DNA of 64,000 nt from Thermincola carboxydiphila (GTDB lineage: Bacteria > Bacillota > Thermincolia > Thermincolales > UBA2595), in assembly GCA_016841725.1 (NCBI GenBank), contig JAENYP010000004.1:62001-126000 (forward strand), given 5' to 3'. The position numbers were made by a program, and so were the translations under genes. The notes beneath the pieces are model-generated. The model made no database searches. It saw nothing but the letters and a program-made list of their open reading frames with translations, and had not been told where the DNA came from. Shown one piece after another: positions 61,193-64,000 of this stretch (the first letter of the stretch is position 1; every line of letters begins with the position of its first letter).

Positions 61193-62533
61193 TTATTTAA
61201 CCGGAATAACAACAGAGAAACTGGTCCCTTTTTCTGCGGAGCTTTTGACGATTATTTCTCCCCCAATTTGATCGACCATTTGTTTGACAACTGCCAACCC
61301 CAGCCCGCTGTGATTTTTCTTGGTTGTATAACTTGGTTCAAAGAGTTTGTCAAAATCCAGAGGATCTATTAGAGGTCGTTGGTTAACAACCTCTAAAACG
61401 AAGACAAAGGAAAATTTCTTGAGACTGACCTTTACAGTGCGAAATTCTATTGGTTCATTGGCTACGGCTTCCAGAGCATTATCAATAAGATTGCCAAAGA
61501 TTTTCACGACTTCGTAAGGTTTAAGTTTCAGACCATCCAGGGGGGTTTCCTGCCTGACATTGAGAGTAATATTGAGCCTTTCGGCAACTGCTGTTTTGGT
61601 ATTGAATAAAGCGCTGAGAACGGGGTCTTTTAATTTGATTACCTTACTGACACTTTGGATTTCTCCAAGGAGGTTTTCCATATAGTTTTTGGCTTCCTGA
61701 AGCTGGTTATTCTGCAGCATAGAATACATAACCTGAACATGATGTATAAAGTCATGTCTCTGTCCCCGTATTGTGACAAATAGCTTGTTAATATTGTCAA
61801 GAAAGGCTTCCTGAGTTTCGGCTATGGTTTCCTGCTCAGAGAGAGTAAACAGTCTTTTCACTAAGAATATTGAAATTAAGGGAACTGCAAACAAAAATAA
61901 ACCGGTAATTCTAGTGAATACAGTACTGTTGAACAGCGGCCATAATTTATAATCCTGATTTAAAATAGTTAAGTTCATTATTACGGATAGAAAAGCCTGA
62001 ATTATAATAAGAATTATAAGCACTAAATTTACCTTACTGCTTCTGGTTTTGGGATAAAAGAAGCTGGTTGCCGAAACCAGGGAAACCCTCTTTTTTAATA
62101 AAACAACTGTAACTGCAATCATTAATGAAAGATAAAACCACCCGGTAAGAAGACGGTATAATGTATTTGAAAAAATTTCTTTTACAGGCATTTTAAAGAC
62201 AAGAGATGCCAAAGGATATGTAATATATTCCAGTAAAGCTATAATAATGAATCCGGTAAATATATAGAAAAAGGATTTGGTAAAAGAAATTTTAAGATAT
62301 TTTGCAGTTAGTATTATAAATAGAGGAATTTCTATTAATACATTCAAGCCAAACTTGAGTTCAGGTAATGCCCGAACAATGTATGTAATTATAGCTAAAG
62401 ATGTACCCAATAAAACGATCCGGTAAAAGTTTTCCTTAACCTTATATCCATAAATGGCAGCACTTAATGAAATTAGAATGGTACTTTCAGGGATGGAGTA
62501 TAAAAGCAGAATTAGAATCGGCATTTTCTCCAT
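61193..62533 (-). CDS. agrC: AgrC-like sensor histidine kinase
   Basis: Receptor kinase (446 aa). N-terminal six to seven membrane segments (residues 5-228) form the peptide sensor. The phosphoacceptor H260 is in RGQRHDFIHH, the N-box is GNLIDNALEA with N348, and the G-box is GLGLAVVKQMV at 411-420. It has the HPK10-type RHD layout used by AgrC. The ATG has AAGGGG upstream. Three tandem 21-bp repeats (62600-62662) precede its promoter region. Confidence 0.92.
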   Translation of the reverse strand: MEKMPILILLLYSIPESTILISLSAAIYGYKVKENFYRIVLLGTSLAIITYIVRALPELKFGLNVLIEIPLFIILTAKYLKISFTKSFFYIFTGFIIIALLEYITYPLASLVFKMPVKEIFSNTLYRLLTGWFYLSLMIAVTVVLLKKRVSLVSATSFFYPKTRSSKVNLVLIILIIIQAFLSVIMNLTILNQDYKLWPLFNSTVFTRITGLFLFAVPLISIFLVKRLFTLSEQETIAETQEAFLDNINKLFVTIRGQRHDFIHHVQVMYSMLQNNQLQEAKNYMENLLGEIQSVSKVIKLKDPVLSALFNTKTAVAERLNITLNVRQETPLDGLKLKPYEVVKIFGNLIDNALEAVANEPIEFRTVKVSLKKFSFVFVLEVVNQRPLIDPLDFDKLFEPSYTTKKNHSGLGLAVVKQMVDQIGGEIIVKSSAEKGTSFSVVIPVK

Positions 62534-62599
62534 TTTATGTGGTCCCCTTCCTTATAAATCGTATTCTATAATACATTTTTGATTCCTTCTCTGAGGGTT

Positions 62600-62662
62600 T
62601 GAAATACGGTAATTGTGGCATGAAATGCGGGTTTTGTGGGTTAAAATGCAGAATTGCTCAAA
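62600..62662. promoter_or_regulatory. Three tandem 21-bp direct repeats, probable LytTR operator
   Basis: Three adjacent units at 62600-62620, 62621-62641 and 62642-62662 share a core AAATGCGG or close variant. Units 1 and 2 match at 15 of 21 positions; units 2 and 3 at 11. LytTR regulators bind direct repeats about 21 bases apart. They end just upstream of a likely -35 region for the agrC promoter (-10 TATTAT, minus strand 62568-62573). Confidence 0.65.
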
Positions 62663-62817
62663 CCAATTACAGCGCGTTCCTAAAAATGGGGAAAAATTCC
62701 AAATGAATATTTACAACCCTTTGAACAACCCCAAACCCCTTAAATGTCACTATATTCGACATGAACAGACAAAATCCTTGTGACTTGATGATTATTGTTT
62801 ATGGGAGGTATGCGGAA

Positions 62818-63297
62818 ATGAATATACAGATTATCGCTGTTGGCAAAGTAAGAGAGAAATTTATCACTGAAGGGATGCGGGAGTTCCTGAAAAGGATGAG
62901 GCCTTTCGCCTGTGTAGAGGTAAAGGAAGTCTCTGACGATAAAGCCCCTGAAGGACTAAGCGCCAGGGAAACAGAGCAGGTAAAATCCCGGGAGGGCGAG
63001 CGGATATTGAAACTGCTTAAACCGGGGCAGATCATTATTGCTCTGGACAGCAGAGGCACGATGATTTCTTCTGAGCAGCTGGCTGAGGAAATAAGCGGGT
63101 GGGGCCTGGCAGGTAAGAGTGACCTGGCTTTTATAATCGGGGGTTCATTGGGACTACACAGTGAAGTCATTGCCAGGGCAGACTTGGTATTGTCATTTGG
63201 CAAGATGACATTTCCGCATCAATTGATGAGATTGATCCTGATGGAACAGATTTACCGGGCGTTTAAGATAAACAGGGGGGAACCGTACCACAAGTGA
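62818..63297 (+). CDS. rlmH: 23S rRNA (pseudouridine1915-N3)-methyltransferase RlmH
   Basis: SPOUT-class methyltransferase (159 aa). The family motif IIALDSRGTMISSEQ and the C-terminal knot FIIGGSLGLHSEV, FGKMTFPHQLMRLILMEQIYRAFKI and GEPYHK are all present. ATG 62818 with GGGAGG upstream is chosen; the frame is open 19 codons earlier. It normally follows the walJ-htrA group and is separated from it here by the agr locus. Confidence 0.97.
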   Translation: MNIQIIAVGKVREKFITEGMREFLKRMRPFACVEVKEVSDDKAPEGLSARETEQVKSREGERILKLLKPGQIIIALDSRGTMISSEQLAEEISGWGLAGKSDLAFIIGGSLGLHSEVIARADLVLSFGKMTFPHQLMRLILMEQIYRAFKINRGEPYHK

Positions 63298-63306
63298 GCT
63301 TAATAG

Positions 63307-63348
63307 AACAGGGGTAGTCCAAACCTACAATTGGACTGCCCCTGTTTA
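63307..63348 (+). terminator. Hairpin after rlmH
   Basis: ACAGGGGTAGTCCAA (63308-63322) pairs with TTGGACTGCCCCTGT (63331-63345, one wobble) around an eight-base loop. The T-tract is weak (TTTATGG), but the stem is long. Confidence 0.65.
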
Positions 63349-63374
63349 TGGAAACCGTGGTATGAAAAATTAAT

Positions 63375-63929
63375 CTACCCAAGATAAACCCCTTTAAGGG
63401 TTTTAAGCATTTGATGAAATTCTTCGTGTTTTCCAACACCTATTTCTGTTTCTTCTAAAGTATCAAATTGCTCCATAAGGCTAAGGTCTAACTCTTGGGA
63501 AAAGCGTTCTTCGGCCATTGGGTATAAGACGTTATCCTCTTTAGATATATGAGCGGTCAGTAAAGTTTTGTAATTTGTTGCGCTTTTTAAAAAGGTCTGT
63601 ACATTTTCCGGATGAGAAGAGTCCAGCGCTCTCATAGTATCCTTCATGCCCCTGATATATTTACGCCCTTGCTCATGTTCTAAGAGCATAGCCCCAATTG
63701 GACCGCCATTATTAGGTACACCTGCTACTTCCATCGCAGGAAACAATATTCGCTCCTCTTTACCATGATGACATTTGTCAACAAACACAGTCAGAAACTC
63801 AATAATCTGTTCAATGTGGGAATGGTTGACTTGTGAGTTATTGTTGAGATCGTTACAAATTTTTTCTAAAATATCCAGGGTTACTAGAACTGCTCTGTGT
63901 TCGGCTTTTAGGTCTTCAATACATTTCAT
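63375..63929 (-). CDS. Hemerythrin-domain protein
   Basis: Cytoplasmic four-helix protein (184 aa) of the HHE/hemerythrin family. Iron-ligand-type histidines and glutamates occur in CIEDLKAEHR, KCHHGKEERILFP, EHEQGRKYI and HISKEDNVLYPMAE. ATG 63929 has AAAAGGAG upstream; the longer frame is not needed. Such proteins sense or bind dioxygen, NO or handle oxidative stress in anaerobes. It is at the right edge and complete. Confidence 0.9.
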   Translation of the reverse strand: MKCIEDLKAEHRAVLVTLDILEKICNDLNNNSQVNHSHIEQIIEFLTVFVDKCHHGKEERILFPAMEVAGVPNNGGPIGAMLLEHEQGRKYIRGMKDTMRALDSSHPENVQTFLKSATNYKTLLTAHISKEDNVLYPMAEERFSQELDLSLMEQFDTLEETEIGVGKHEEFHQMLKTLKGVYLG

Positions 63930-64000
63930 AAGCAACACTCCTTTTGTGCAATCCAAATAAATAAAAACTTTTAAGCAGCTACAGTATATCATTAAATGCC

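Overview
The window is the replication-origin region of a low-to-mid GC, Gram-positive, endospore-forming member of the Firmicutes, most likely a Clostridia/Peptococcaceae-type anaerobe. The evidence is gene order and gene content: gyrB-remB-recF-dnaN-dnaA to the left of an AT-rich oriC, and rpmH-rnpA-yidD-yidC-khpB-mnmE-mnmG-rsmG-parA-parB to its right. Sporulation markers (YyaC, spore-type LonC), the SCIFF peptide with its radical-SAM maturase, larB/larE and a [NiFe]-hydrogenase-like operon fit the same group. Apart from oriC, no species can be named from sequence alone.

Layout. 1-4709 (minus strand): gyrB (partial), remB, recF, dnaN, dnaA. 4710-5424: oriC with DnaA boxes. 5425-13775: ribosome/RNA-processing, membrane-insertion and tRNA-modification genes, then parAB with two perfect parS sites. 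13809-19525: a cysteine desulfurase, larE-larB, DUF4446, a YkuS-like protein, a phosphoribosyltransferase, two unrecognised small genes and yyaC. 19692-23798: a Tat-exported hydrogenase-type small subunit, a degenerate large subunit, cytochrome b, hypA and hypB. 23817-31704: cvpA, M18 aminopeptidase, HEAT protein, MscS channel, DUF951, ychF, a cNMP-binding/DUF2225 protein and a DUF1287 lipoprotein. 31755-38217: rpsF-ssb-rpsR-mazG-like-DUF2232-rplI-lonC-dnaB. 38231-46159: a flavoprotein, purA, a chorismate-utilising enzyme with a class IV aminotransferase, and an acyltransferase/AMP-ligase fusion. 46231-47766: tRNA-Lys, tRNA-Glu, a small disturbed region (duplicated tRNA end, istB remnant, orphan membrane protein) and tRNA-Gly. 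47815-49491: scfA-scfB. 49555-59528: envelope genes (M23 peptidase, TPR, metallopeptidase, BON), murA, a chemoreceptor, a methyltransferase, walJ and htrA. 59547-62662: a complete agr-type quorum-sensing locus on the minus strand. 62818-63929: rlmH and a hemerythrin.

The main discoveries are two. First, the hydrogenase large subunit (20753-22105) is colinear with group 1 enzymes but has lost the proton-transfer glutamate, both N-terminal nickel cysteines and the active-site arginine, and it stops exactly where the C-terminal DPCxxC motif should begin. Its small subunit keeps all twelve cluster ligands. Second, a four-gene agrC-agrB-agrD-agrA locus splits the walJ-htrA-rlmH block. It includes a short peptide gene (60389-60523) with a serine in the ring-forming position, three tandem 21-bp repeats upstream of the kinase, and a 17-bp perfect hairpin before the regulator.
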